DNA of 64,000 nt. It comes from Pseudodesulfovibrio profundus (GTDB taxonomy: Bacteria > Desulfobacterota > Desulfovibrionia > Desulfovibrionales > Desulfovibrionaceae). The DNA is taken from positions 558,001 to 622,000 of the forward strand of contig NZ_LT907975.1 in the NCBI RefSeq assembly GCF_900217235.1, written 5' to 3'. The position numbers and the translations under genes were made by a program. Under the pieces are notes generated by a model, which did not search any database, had not been told where the DNA came from, and was given only the letters and a program-made list of their open reading frames with translations. The first letter of the stretch is position 1; each line of letters begins with the position of its first letter. Positions 25,188 to 33,349 of the stretch are shown here, piece by piece.

Positions 25188-25994
25188 TTATTTGCCCCCT
25201 CTCGAGTTGTCTTTGGCTATTTTGATAGCGAGGCAATCGTAGGTGACACGCCCTCCCGGATAGTTCACCGTTGCCCGACGCAGAAGCCGCCAGTCCCCGG
25301 TTTGGTATACGCCAACCGCTGCCATCTTTTCGATCACATCACTTGCGGAGTCTAGCCGTTCCGCCAGTTCGCCGTTTTGGGTGAGGGCGATATGCAAAGC
25401 CGAACCGGCGGCCGCCACCAGCGTTACTGGCTCGCAAATCAGATTTGAGAGGTCGCGAAACGAAAATTTTTCAAGCGTTTCCCTGGTCTGCAACCGGATC
25501 ATCTTGGCCCGGGCATCCGGACCAACCGCACCCTTGGCCGTTTCAACAAGATCGAGCAGATAGTGGCGGACATCGTCCAGGTTTTTCGCCTGACAGAGTT
25601 TCTCGAGCCCTGGCTGCGCGTCGATGGTTTTGGCAAGTATCGACACCTCGCGCAGGTAATGATTCCGCTGGTTGTCCGGCACCATGTACATGACGACGAG
25701 CGACACAGGGATACCGTCCGGAGCGCCGTAATCGATTCCCTTGGGACTCCAGCCGATGACACACATCAGGTCTTCTTCATAGCTCAGACGTGCATGGGGG
25801 CAGGCCCAGCCCTTGCCGATGGCGGTATTTGTCGCTTCTTCCCTTTTAGCGACCAGTCCGACCACATCGGTTCCGGCGGTTGTCTCGGGGAAGGCTTCGA
25901 TGATGTGCGCCAGAAATTGCAGTGCGTGCCATTTGTCATTCTCCGGCAGTTCGAACAACCGGCCTTCCTGAATGGCGTCCAGTATCGTGTCCAT
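25188..25994 (-). CDS. PTS EIIA-like (type 2) protein with extra C-terminal domain
   Basis: 268 residues. GKGWACPHARL (His near 67) is the phosphorylation-site motif of fructose/mannitol-type EIIA domains, and the first about 150 residues fit that fold. The last about 110 residues (from KMIRLQTRETLEKF) match nothing I know. The start ATG overlaps the ATPase stop (TGATG) with GGAGGTGATTG before it, so the protein is made in step with the transporter. EIIA-like proteins often regulate partner proteins; here it may sense or control the Mg2+ pump. Confidence 0.65.
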   Translation of the reverse strand: MDTILDAIQEGRLFELPENDKWHALQFLAHIIEAFPETTAGTDVVGLVAKREEATNTAIGKGWACPHARLSYEEDLMCVIGWSPKGIDYGAPDGIPVSLVVMYMVPDNQRNHYLREVSILAKTIDAQPGLEKLCQAKNLDDVRHYLLDLVETAKGAVGPDARAKMIRLQTRETLEKFSFRDLSNLICEPVTLVAAAGSALHIALTQNGELAERLDSASDVIEKMAAVGVYQTGDWRLLRRATVNYPGGRVTYDCLAIKIAKDNSRGGK

Positions 25995-28651
25995 CAATCA
26001 CCTCCATATCGGTTGAAAAACCAGCTCTTTACCATGTGGGTCAGAACGGCGTACGTGGCAAGGAACAGCCCTATCCAGGCCCAATAGATCGGCGGCAGCG
26101 GGACCATCCCCAGGTCAGCGGCAAAGGGCGAGTACGGCAGCCACGCACCGATGGCCATGATGAGCAGGGTAGTCATGGTCATGTGGATCGAAGCCCTGCT
26201 CTCGAAAAAAGGTATCCGTCTGGTCCTGATGATGTGGACAATCAAGGTCTGGGTCAGCAGGGATTCAACAAACCATCCGGTTTGAAAGAGGCTTGCCAAC
26301 GATTCTTTCTGAACGGCGGTGGTTGCAGGGTTGAGATAATCGCTGCAATGAAAGAAAAACCACATCAGGGCGAAGGTGGCGTAATCGAATATCGAGCTGA
26401 TCGGCCCGACCCAGACCATGAAACGCTTGATGTTGTCGATATTCCATTTCAGGGGTTTGTCGACGAGTTCCTCGTCGACCCTGTCCGTGGGGATGCCGGT
26501 TTGCGAAAAATCGTAGAGCAGATTGTTGGTGAGAATCTGCACCGGCAGCATCGGCAGGAAAGGCAGCAGATAGCTTGCGCCCACCACACTGAACATGTTG
26601 CCGAAATTGGAGCTTGCCCCCATGCGGATGTACTTGACAATATTCGCGAAAACCTTCCGACCCTCGAGGATGCCTTCCTCCAGGACCAGCAGGTTTTTTT
26701 CGAGCAGCACGATGTCTGCGGCTTCCTTGGCCACATCAACCGCCGTATCCACCGAGATACCCACATCCGCCGCCTTCAGCGCGGGCGCGTCATTGATGCC
26801 GTCGCCCATGAAGCCCACGACATGGCCGCTAGCGCGCAGTGCCATGACGATCTGCTCTTTCTGCGCGGGCGACAGCTTGACGAATACGTTGGCGTCCTGG
26901 ACCGTTTTCGAGAAATCATCCGGCGGAAGCTGAGCCAGATCCGAGCCGGTGACCATCCGGCCCACGGCGAGCCCCACATCCCGGCAGACCTTTTCGGTCA
27001 CCAGGCCATTGTCGCCGGTCAGAACCTTAACCTGAACCCCGGCTTTGGCCATGAGCTCAATCGCCTCCATGGCCGATACCTTGGGTGGATCGTAAAATGC
27101 AATGTAGCCGAGCAGGATCAGCTTTTCTTCGTCGGCAACGGTGAACTCCTTTTTGGCCCGTGGGAATTCGCGATAGGCGATGCCAAGTACCCTGAACCCG
27201 TCGCGATTGAGTTTCTCGACCTCCTCGAACAGATCGGAGCGAATCATGTCGATCAGAGGATAGACCTCTTCATCGATCTGGTAATGAGTGCAGCATTGAT
27301 AGATTTCCTCGGCCGCGCCTTTGCAGATCAGGACGTGATCCCCCTCGAAATCCACCACCACGGACATCCGGCGGCGTTGAAAGTCAAAGGGCAATTCATC
27401 CACCAGGCGGCAGTCCCGTTCCACGTTCAGATCGGCGTGTTCGAGCACGGCCCGGTCGAGCAGGTTGCGCAGCCCGGTCTGGAAGTAGCTGTTGAGATAG
27501 GCGTAACTGAGAACGTCCTCGCTGCTGTTGCCGAGGATATCGACGTGGCGCTCCATGACCACCCGGTCCTGGGTCAGGGTTCCCGTCTTGTCGGTGCACA
27601 GGATATCGATTGCGCCGAAATTCTGGATCGACGGCAGCCTTTTGACGATAACCTTCTTCCCGGCCATGGTCAGCGCCCCCTTGGCCAGGTTGACGGTGAC
27701 GATCATCGGCAGCATCTCGGGGGTGAGTCCGACGGCTATGGAGAGGCCGAACAGCAGCGCCTCAAGCCAGTTCCCCTTGGTCAGACCGACAATGAAAAAG
27801 ACCGCCATGACCATCACCAGCATGAAGCGAATCATCAACCAGGTGAAGGAACGAACACCCTTGTCGAAACTGGTTTCCTCGCGCTTTTCGTTCAGCCGTT
27901 CGGAAAGGGCTCCGAACAAGGTGCTGGTCCCGGTGTTCACGACCACGCCCCGCGCCGTGCCGCTGGTTACCGAGGTGCCGAAAAAACAGACGTTCGGCAG
28001 ATCCATGACCGACTGGACGTCCGTGGCGCACGTATCCACCTTTTTTTCAACAGGCATCGATTCGCCGGTGAGCGCGGACTGACTGACGAAGAAGTCCTTG
28101 GCGGCCAGCAGCCGCAGATCCGCCGGAATGATGGAGCCCGCCTGCAGGAGAACGATATCGCCAGGAACGATTTCCGATATCCTGACCTCGGTTTCCGCTC
28201 CATCCCTCAGCACGAAGGTGCGGGATTGAACGCGCTTGCCCAGCGAATCGACGGTACTGGTCGAGCGCCGGTCAAGAATGTAGGACAGGCCCACGCTCAG
28301 AACAATCATCGCTGAGACGATGACGGTGGATTTCAATTCGCCGATGATCGCCGAAACCAGGGCGATGATGAGGAGTTGAACAACCAGCGGGCTTTTGAGC
28401 CGGTTAAACATGTCGGCCAAGAAACCCAGGCGTTTCAGGTGGGTCAATTCATTCGGACCATACTGGTCCAGGCGTTTTTCCGCCTCCTTGGATCTCAGCC
28501 CGTCAAGCGAGGCGTCAAGCGAATCGATAGCATTCTGGACAGGCGCGTTACAGAGATCCGCCAATCTCCGTTCATGGTCATTCAAAGAGCTCCGGGTGGA
28601 CGATTGCGCCCCCGAACCATTTGCGGCGGTTTTGAACAGTCCTTTAATCAT
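25994..28651 (-). CDS. mgtA: Magnesium-importing P-type ATPase
   Basis: 885 residues with the P-type plan: an actuator loop with LTGESMPVEK (about 194), the phosphorylation site DKTGTLT (about 353), GDGIND hinge motif (about 617) and about ten membrane segments, including SIAVGLTPEMLPMIV, typical of P3B Mg2+ pumps (MgtA/MgtB). The N-terminal extension is polar. It imports Mg2+ across the inner membrane. Two short leader ORFs precede it and an EIIA-like gene follows. A P-type Mg2+ pump is unusual cargo in a phage head operon. Confidence 0.85.
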   Translation of the reverse strand: MIKGLFKTAANGSGAQSSTRSSLNDHERRLADLCNAPVQNAIDSLDASLDGLRSKEAEKRLDQYGPNELTHLKRLGFLADMFNRLKSPLVVQLLIIALVSAIIGELKSTVIVSAMIVLSVGLSYILDRRSTSTVDSLGKRVQSRTFVLRDGAETEVRISEIVPGDIVLLQAGSIIPADLRLLAAKDFFVSQSALTGESMPVEKKVDTCATDVQSVMDLPNVCFFGTSVTSGTARGVVVNTGTSTLFGALSERLNEKREETSFDKGVRSFTWLMIRFMLVMVMAVFFIVGLTKGNWLEALLFGLSIAVGLTPEMLPMIVTVNLAKGALTMAGKKVIVKRLPSIQNFGAIDILCTDKTGTLTQDRVVMERHVDILGNSSEDVLSYAYLNSYFQTGLRNLLDRAVLEHADLNVERDCRLVDELPFDFQRRRMSVVVDFEGDHVLICKGAAEEIYQCCTHYQIDEEVYPLIDMIRSDLFEEVEKLNRDGFRVLGIAYREFPRAKKEFTVADEEKLILLGYIAFYDPPKVSAMEAIELMAKAGVQVKVLTGDNGLVTEKVCRDVGLAVGRMVTGSDLAQLPPDDFSKTVQDANVFVKLSPAQKEQIVMALRASGHVVGFMGDGINDAPALKAADVGISVDTAVDVAKEAADIVLLEKNLLVLEEGILEGRKVFANIVKYIRMGASSNFGNMFSVVGASYLLPFLPMLPVQILTNNLLYDFSQTGIPTDRVDEELVDKPLKWNIDNIKRFMVWVGPISSIFDYATFALMWFFFHCSDYLNPATTAVQKESLASLFQTGWFVESLLTQTLIVHIIRTRRIPFFESRASIHMTMTTLLIMAIGAWLPYSPFAADLGMVPLPPIYWAWIGLFLATYAVLTHMVKSWFFNRYGGD

Positions 28652-28850
28652 GGCGCACCCCTCCCTCGAACGGCTGGAAGGGCGACTGACCCAAGATGGA
28701 AGGTTTGAATGGAATTAGTGAAGCGGCAGGTGCGGCCAGTCCCCTGGCCACCACAGCGAGATGTTCCGCCTCGCAGATCTCGCGCAGGGCTTCGATGCTA
28801 TTGTGGGAGAGATATTCCCGGAATTCCGGGACAAGAATGGGATTTTTCAT
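28644..28850 (-). CDS. Small leader ORF before mgtA, MgtE-N-like and proline-rich
   Basis: 68 residues. It starts at ATG after a GGAGG site (ACAGGAGGTGAACC). Residues 1-35 (PEFREYLSHNSIEALREIC) resemble the helical start of the MgtE cytoplasmic N domain; the rest is proline-rich. The stop overlaps the mgtA start by eight bases, so translation is coupled. Known mgtA genes of enterobacteria have a proline-rich leader peptide (MgtL) whose translation sets Mg2+-dependent read-through; this ORF could play that part or be a truncated MgtE-like fragment. Confidence 0.55.
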   Translation of the reverse strand: MKNPILVPEFREYLSHNSIEALREICEAEHLAVVARGLAAPAASLIPFKPSILGQSPFQPFEGGVRHD

Positions 28851-28911
28851 GGTTCACCTCCTGTCCGGCCGCACTTGTGAAGGAGCGGCCCGAGGCGAAC
28901 CCAGTCTCAGC

Positions 28912-29037
28912 TCAATCGAGGAGGGATGAGTACGTCAATATGACCGCCCCGCAGCACTGGTGAGGGCCGGGGTCTTCTGGTTCGTGTTCGACAACGGTTT
29001 GAGTCACAGTCGGGCTACTACTGCCATCGGTACTCAT
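28912..29037 (-). CDS. 41-residue leader-type ORF of the cargo
   Basis: ATG with an excellent TTTGGAGGAATAC site. The peptide is Ser/Thr/Pro-rich and ends in a short hydrophobic stretch with a CC pair; no family is recognised. It is the first ORF after the leftward promoter at 29098-29126. Between its stop and the next leader ORF, GGCCGC...GCGGCC can form a 6-bp stem (plus-strand about 28865-28890). A regulatory leader role for mgtA is plausible. Confidence 0.5.
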   Translation of the reverse strand: MSTDGSSSPTVTQTVVEHEPEDPGPHQCCGAVILTYSSLLD

Positions 29038-29097
29038 GTATTCCTCCAAAAAAGGGTTATTCTTCGGGCCGACAAGGGTGGCCCACAAAACCGCGTT

Positions 29098-29126
29098 AAT
29101 TTACATTTTTGCCGCCTGTTTTGCAA
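29098..29126 (-). promoter_or_regulatory. Candidate leftward promoter of the cargo
   Basis: On the minus strand, TTGCAA (29126-29121), 17 bp, TAAATT (29103-29098). It lies 60 bases before the 41-residue leader ORF in AT-rich DNA. Correct spacing and fair box matches; no experimental support. Confidence 0.5.
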
Positions 29127-29162
29127 GAGAAAACTCGAAAAACACTCCGGTTTCACCAACCC

Positions 29163-29214
29163 CCTCGACGCCTGCGGGAAGGCCGTTCTGGCCAGGCTGA
29201 ATCCCGCCCGCTGA
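29163..29214 (+). pseudogene. Right direct repeat: remnant of the 24802-25149 gene or a paralogue
   Basis: In frame this reads SGFTNPLDACGKAVLARL and ends at a TGA, close to the last residues of the gene at 24802-25149, which ends in GEYPYLDACGKAVLARL. Upstream of it the sequence no longer matches. It is therefore either the displaced original 3' end or the tail of a lost tandem paralogue. 36 of 38 bases match the left repeat. Confidence 0.65.
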
Positions 29215-29229
29215 AATTCGCCGTCACCC

Positions 29230-29262
29230 TCCGACACATCGCCGACGCTTCCGGTAAGTAAC
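29230..29262 (+). promoter_or_regulatory. Bipartite promoter-like element, copy 5
   Basis: TCCGACAC at 29230-29237, 15-bp spacer, GGTAAGTAAC at 29253-29262. A GC stem (CTCC.CGC...GCG.GAG, about 29270-29290) follows, then ACCGGAG as the ribosome site. It lies 56 bp before the head-protease gene and directly after the cargo edge. Confidence 0.6.
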
Positions 29263-29317
29263 CGCTGAACGCTCCCCGCAGGTCGCGGAGAGCACAGCAA
29301 ACTGACCGGAGACGTTG

Positions 29318-31714
29318 ATGGAACTGTTCGCCACAGACCTGGAAAGGCTGGCGTTTCTACTGGAGGCCGATGCGGCGTTGACTCTCGATCCCGATGCGCT
29401 TGGGACCGAGGCCGCCGAACAGTCCGCTCCTGAAGAGCTCCCTCCCGAGAAACGCCCCAAGTACATCACCAACTACATCGGCAGTAAGCAGAAGCTCGTC
29501 GACTGGATCTGGAAGCATACCCCGGAAGGCGTTGGCACCGTGCTCGACGCCTTTTCGGGGTCTGCGGTCGTGGCCTACATGTACAAGACCAAGGGCCTCC
29601 AGGTCATCGCCAACGACCGGCTGCGCTACTGCCACCACGCCGCCAGGGCGATCATCGAGAACAACTCGGTTCGCCTGAGCGAGGACGAAATTGAAGCGCT
29701 CATGGCCGACAACGCCAAGGCTGGCAGCTTCGTTCAGGACAATTTCAAGGGGATCTTTTTTGCCAAAGGCGTCCATGCTCTGATCGATACGATCCGCGCC
29801 AACTGCGACAAACTCTCCGGCATCAAAAAGGACATCGCCCTGTTTGGCCTGGGCAAGACCTGCATGAGCGGCAAAGGTGGTTTCGGGCATTTTTCATCCT
29901 CGACCGATTACGGTCGACGCAAGGACACGCCCGAGGAATTCAAAGAGCGTCTGCGCAAAAACCTGCAACGCATCAACGCCCTGGTCTTTGACAACGGCAA
30001 GGAGAACAAGGCTCACCGTCACGACATCAACGACCTGCTGCCGAAAGCCAAGGCGGATCTGGCCTATTTCGACCCGCCCTACGCCACCGAATTTTCCACC
30101 ACCAATTACGAGCGAGCCTACCACTTCGTGGAGGGGCTCATGACCTATTGGGACGGCCTCGAGATCAAGGCCGACACCAAGGTCAAGTATTACGAGACCG
30201 ACCACAAGACGGTCACCAAGAGTAATGCCAGCGAGTTTTTCCAGACCTTTCTCGGCAATGCCAAGCACATCCGACACTGGCTGATCTCCTACCGCGATCA
30301 CGCTTATCCGAATGAGCAGGAGATGAAGAAAATCATCGGTTCATTCGGCAAGCAAAGCCAGATGAAATCGAAAGATCACCATTACGTCATCACCTCCCGG
30401 CACGGAGATGCCTCGAACGCCAAGGAACGGCTGTTCGTCTGCATCCCCGGCTCAACAGCCAAAGCGGAGCAAGAGATGAAACCGGTGCCGCTGGCCGCTG
30501 CCGCGAACTTCCACACCAGTATTCCCGTGGACATTCGCTTGGGTGAGGCGGAACGCTTGAGCGCCGAGGGTATGGATGTCGGGGCACCGGGCGACCCCCA
30601 GTTCAGTTTCGTGCTCTGCCGCACCGGCACCAACAAAAACGGCGATCACTTCACTGCCGATGAACTCTCCGGACGGCACATGACAGCCGTAAACAAGAAG
30701 GTCGATCTGCAGCACTCTCAGGAGTTCAACGATATCGTGGGTGGTGTCGTCGCCGCCGATTATCTGGAAGACGACAACGGCGGCCGGGTGGAATGCGTCG
30801 GGGAGCTTTATGTCCACGACACCCCGGCGGCTCGACTCGCTTACAAGCTGATGAAGCGCGGGATCATCTCCCAGGTTTCCATGGAATGTGACTACCAGGA
30901 AGGCGAATGTTCGGTCTGCCACAAACGCTTCCAAAACAAGGCCGACTACTGCACGCACCTGCGCAAGTTCAAGGGTCGTGATTTCAACGGCCAACCCGTC
31001 TTCGAAATTCTGCAGGGTGTCACCTTTACCGGACTGGGCTTGCTCGACCGCAAGGGTGCGGATGAGAACGCCCGAATTCTGCAGGTAGCATCGATTCAGA
31101 GCCAACCCGACCAATCCCAACACGAAGGAGATTCCACGATGGAAGACAAAAACAAACCCAACGATGACCCGGCCGCCAAGACTGAATCAGACGCGGCCAA
31201 GAAAAAACCGGTGCAGCAAGAGACCGACCCGGCCCGTGTTTCCGACCTGGAAAAGGAAAACCGGCAGCTCAAAGCCCAGGTGGCCGAGCTGCAGAAACGC
31301 GTCCAGGAACTGGAGGCTGAGCAAAAAGCCGCCGCCTGCCGTTCCCGGGCGAAGAAGCTCCTGACCCGTCTGGTGGAGAAGCAAGGACTCTCCTTTGCCT
31401 CCGAGGCGGACCGTGACGCCGAACTCAAGCGACTCGCGGAACTTTCCGACGAAGCCTTCACCGCCACTGAGGCGGCCTACGAGCGCCTGCCCAAATCGGC
31501 CAAGGAGGAGAAACTCGCCGCCAGCGACCCGGGGGACAAGCCCGCCGCCAAAGCATCGACGGAACAACCGCTGCGCAGCGACGCTGGTGTCCGTCCCCAC
31601 GATGTGGATGACCGCAAGGTGTCGCTCGAGGATCGTCTGCGCGACGGGTTCATGGCCGCTTACCGCAACCGTGTCGGCGAGGACTCTCCCGAACACTCGG
31701 AACACAACGCATAA
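29318..31714 (+). CDS. Fusion: D12-class adenine methylase, prohead protease, scaffold
   Basis: 798 residues. Residues about 40-375 form a D12-class (Dam-type) N6-adenine methyltransferase: YIGSKQKLVDW (about 53), DAFSGSAVVAY motif I (about 77), FDPPYA motif IV (about 250). From about 387 the sequence becomes a capsid maturation protease with KNGDHF, VDLQHSQEF (His near 465) and SQVSMECDY (Ser near 520), plus a C-x2-C...C-x2-H zinc-knuckle insert (CSVCHKRF, YCTHL). From about 608 a charged coiled coil matches scaffolding proteins. No stop or shift separates the parts. Internal starts with good ribosome sites (see next two entries) suggest the fusion yields several products. ATG at 29318 is preferred over the adjacent TTG. 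Confidence 0.8.
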   Translation: MELFATDLERLAFLLEADAALTLDPDALGTEAAEQSAPEELPPEKRPKYITNYIGSKQKLVDWIWKHTPEGVGTVLDAFSGSAVVAYMYKTKGLQVIANDRLRYCHHAARAIIENNSVRLSEDEIEALMADNAKAGSFVQDNFKGIFFAKGVHALIDTIRANCDKLSGIKKDIALFGLGKTCMSGKGGFGHFSSSTDYGRRKDTPEEFKERLRKNLQRINALVFDNGKENKAHRHDINDLLPKAKADLAYFDPPYATEFSTTNYERAYHFVEGLMTYWDGLEIKADTKVKYYETDHKTVTKSNASEFFQTFLGNAKHIRHWLISYRDHAYPNEQEMKKIIGSFGKQSQMKSKDHHYVITSRHGDASNAKERLFVCIPGSTAKAEQEMKPVPLAAAANFHTSIPVDIRLGEAERLSAEGMDVGAPGDPQFSFVLCRTGTNKNGDHFTADELSGRHMTAVNKKVDLQHSQEFNDIVGGVVAADYLEDDNGGRVECVGELYVHDTPAARLAYKLMKRGIISQVSMECDYQEGECSVCHKRFQNKADYCTHLRKFKGRDFNGQPVFEILQGVTFTGLGLLDRKGADENARILQVASIQSQPDQSQHEGDSTMEDKNKPNDDPAAKTESDAAKKKPVQQETDPARVSDLEKENRQLKAQVAELQKRVQELEAEQKAAACRSRAKKLLTRLVEKQGLSFASEADRDAELKRLAELSDEAFTATEAAYERLPKSAKEEKLAASDPGDKPAAKASTEQPLRSDAGVRPHDVDDRKVSLEDRLRDGFMAAYRNRVGEDSPEHSEHNA
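30476..31714 (+). CDS. Probable internal start: protease-scaffold product
   Basis: ATG at 30476 is in frame with the fusion and has GGAG (30466-30469) six bases upstream, exactly at the methylase/protease junction. Starting here gives 412 residues of protease plus scaffold, the usual size of a phage protease gene that includes its scaffold. Internal initiation is inferred from the site and the domain boundary. Confidence 0.5.
   Translation: MKPVPLAAAANFHTSIPVDIRLGEAERLSAEGMDVGAPGDPQFSFVLCRTGTNKNGDHFTADELSGRHMTAVNKKVDLQHSQEFNDIVGGVVAADYLEDDNGGRVECVGELYVHDTPAARLAYKLMKRGIISQVSMECDYQEGECSVCHKRFQNKADYCTHLRKFKGRDFNGQPVFEILQGVTFTGLGLLDRKGADENARILQVASIQSQPDQSQHEGDSTMEDKNKPNDDPAAKTESDAAKKKPVQQETDPARVSDLEKENRQLKAQVAELQKRVQELEAEQKAAACRSRAKKLLTRLVEKQGLSFASEADRDAELKRLAELSDEAFTATEAAYERLPKSAKEEKLAASDPGDKPAAKASTEQPLRSDAGVRPHDVDDRKVSLEDRLRDGFMAAYRNRVGEDSPEHSEHNA
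31139..31714 (+). CDS. Probable nested scaffold protein
   Basis: ATG at 31139 follows AAGGAG (31125-31130) by eight bases, an ideal site in the middle of the reading frame. The 191-residue product is acidic then coiled-coil (VSDLEKENRQLKAQVAEL) and fits a scaffold. Lambda makes its scaffold Nu3 from an in-frame start inside the protease gene C; the arrangement here is the same. The next gene is the decoration protein and then the major capsid protein. Confidence 0.65.
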   Translation: MEDKNKPNDDPAAKTESDAAKKKPVQQETDPARVSDLEKENRQLKAQVAELQKRVQELEAEQKAAACRSRAKKLLTRLVEKQGLSFASEADRDAELKRLAELSDEAFTATEAAYERLPKSAKEEKLAASDPGDKPAAKASTEQPLRSDAGVRPHDVDDRKVSLEDRLRDGFMAAYRNRVGEDSPEHSEHNA

Positions 31715-31726
31715 GGAGGAAACACC

Positions 31727-32089
31727 ATGTCATTCATTAATCCGTGTCACCGCAGCCTCGCCTACGGCGATGGCCACATCCAGGGCGACGGGCAGCTCGG
31801 TCAGATGGTCCGCGTAGTCGGCAACGACCTGTTCGCCGTCAACACCGATCCCACCAAGCGCTCCTTCGGCATCCTGATCAAGGACTACGCCGGTGGAGAG
31901 ATGCCCGGCATCTACTGCGACGGCGGCGTTTACGAGACCGACGCCTTCGAAGGGACTATCGCCGCAGGAGACGACCTGAAAGTCTCCGCCAACGGCCGAC
32001 TGACCAACGGTATCGCAGCGGGAGAACGCCTGGTCGCCCAGGCCATCTCCGTACAGAGCGGCGTTCTCAAATTCCGTCTGTTCGTCTAA
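31727..32089 (+). CDS. Head decoration / capsid stabilisation protein
   Basis: 120 residues, AAGGAGGAAACACC upstream. Glycine-rich beta pattern with no membrane segment; TIAAGDDLKVSANGRLTNG resembles small capsid cement proteins of the DUF2190 or lambda gpD-like kind. It lies between scaffold and major capsid genes, the standard place for a decoration protein. Confidence 0.65.
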   Translation: MSFINPCHRSLAYGDGHIQGDGQLGQMVRVVGNDLFAVNTDPTKRSFGILIKDYAGGEMPGIYCDGGVYETDAFEGTIAAGDDLKVSANGRLTNGIAAGERLVAQAISVQSGVLKFRLFV

Positions 32090-32107
32090 CCCAAGGAGCC
32101 AACGCAC

Positions 32108-32971
32108 ATGAAAACCAATCAGTTGAAGATTCATTCCCAGGAATACATGGAAACCATGGCGCGGCTCATGAGCGAGGCTCTCGAGTCGCCGGAAGGCATG
32201 CGGGCATTGGCCGCCGCCATTGCCGCGCCTATCGAACAGGAGATCAAGCGCAAGGAGATCTCCTCGCTGTTGCTCACCAAGCACACGCTACCCAAGGGCG
32301 AACGGCCGGTCTACCAGAAGAAACCGACCGTCAAGGCCCACTGGATCAGCAAGGATGGCGACGCCCAGGAGCAGGAGGTGGGCAAGGACGAGGTCGAGTT
32401 CCCCACCAACCGTATCCACTCCAATCCGATGGTGGATGTTTCCGTCCTCAAGAATGGCAACATCGGCACGCTGATGGACATCCAGACCAGCGCCGCCGAC
32501 GCCATCCGCAAGGAGATGGACCGCCGTACCATCTCGGTGTTGTCCTCGGCCATCCCGGCGTCCAACATCATCGAGGTCACCGGTGACGTGCTCACCGAAG
32601 AGGCGCTGAACGAGGCCATCTCGATCATCGAGGACCTGGAGCTTTCGGTGAAGTACATCGTCATGCGCGGCCGCCGGTTCAACGACATGCGCGGCTGGAA
32701 TCTCGATCCCCAGACCAAGCTCGAGCTGCGTCAGAAGGGTGTCATCAAAAACTACGGCACCGGCGGCATTCTGCTGACCGCCTCCATGCCGTTGGACGAG
32801 ATCATCATCGTCCCGGATGAAGAGGTCGGAAAGATGCCGGTTCGCGAGAACCTGAAGACGGAGTCCATCGACCAGAAGACCCGCTTTAAAACCGGTTGGC
32901 TGGTGTGGTCCGAGATCGGCCAGGGCATTACCCGTCCCGACGTCATGGCCAAAATCAAACTGGTTCCATAA
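32108..32971 (+). CDS. Major capsid protein (HK97 fold)
   Basis: 287 residues. A helical N-terminal arm leads into a mixed domain with conserved-looking stretches typical of phage major capsid proteins (DRRTISVLSSAIPASN, YIVMRGRRFNDMRGW, ENLKTESIDQ). Position after protease, scaffold and decoration genes and before connectors supports it. It forms the icosahedral shell. AAGGAGCCAACGCAC is its ribosome site. Confidence 0.8.
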   Translation: MKTNQLKIHSQEYMETMARLMSEALESPEGMRALAAAIAAPIEQEIKRKEISSLLLTKHTLPKGERPVYQKKPTVKAHWISKDGDAQEQEVGKDEVEFPTNRIHSNPMVDVSVLKNGNIGTLMDIQTSAADAIRKEMDRRTISVLSSAIPASNIIEVTGDVLTEEALNEAISIIEDLELSVKYIVMRGRRFNDMRGWNLDPQTKLELRQKGVIKNYGTGGILLTASMPLDEIIIVPDEEVGKMPVRENLKTESIDQKTRFKTGWLVWSEIGQGITRPDVMAKIKLVP

Positions 32972-32989
32972 TCCCGGAGGTAATGCGTT

Positions 32990-33349
32990 ATGAATCGAAT
33001 CAAAAACATCCGGCCCGGTATCTTGGTCATTCCTGATGCCGGGCTGAAACTGAAGCCCGGACAGGTCGTCGAGGTGGAACACTTTACCAAACAAATCCAG
33101 GCTGCCCTGAAAAACGGACGCCTGGCCATGGCAGACAAACCGAAGCAGGAACCGGTCGTGAGTCCCGAGCCCGACCAGGACGCGGAGCCGGTGGACCTGA
33201 GCAAGCTCTCCGCCACAGACGCCATCTCCAAGGTCAACGAGGAGGCCAATCCCGAGACCCTCAAGGGCTACATGGAAACCGAAAAACGCCGCACGGTGAT
33301 CGACGCGCTCAAGAGCCGTCTGGAGGGCATGCAAGGTGCTGCTGAGTGA
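32990..33349 (+). CDS. Small head-associated protein, unknown
   Basis: 119 residues. The first about 45 residues form a beta-rich patch (IRPGILVIPDAGLKLKPGQ), then a Pro/Glu-rich linker and a helical C terminus. No family is recognised. It lies between the major capsid and connector genes and overlaps the next gene by 14 bases. Confidence 0.6.
   Translation: MNRIKNIRPGILVIPDAGLKLKPGQVVEVEHFTKQIQAALKNGRLAMADKPKQEPVVSPEPDQDAEPVDLSKLSATDAISKVNEEANPETLKGYMETEKRRTVIDALKSRLEGMQGAAE

Larger units (their letters stand above)
25142..29200. mobile_element. Inserted cargo block: Mg2+ ATPase, EIIA-like protein, leader ORFs
   Basis: About 4 kb of leftward genes sits inside an otherwise rightward head operon, bounded by a 38-bp direct repeat. 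It has its own promoter and leader, reads as AT-richer than its surroundings, and carries metabolic rather than virion genes, all marks of a moron. No transposase or terminal inverted repeat is seen, so the mechanism may have been recombination between duplicated gene ends. Confidence 0.65.

Noticed and set aside
28960-29214. A plus-strand 84-codon frame as a real gene
   Set aside because: No ribosome site; only its last about 20 codons resemble a phage gene end, so it is better treated as a remnant.
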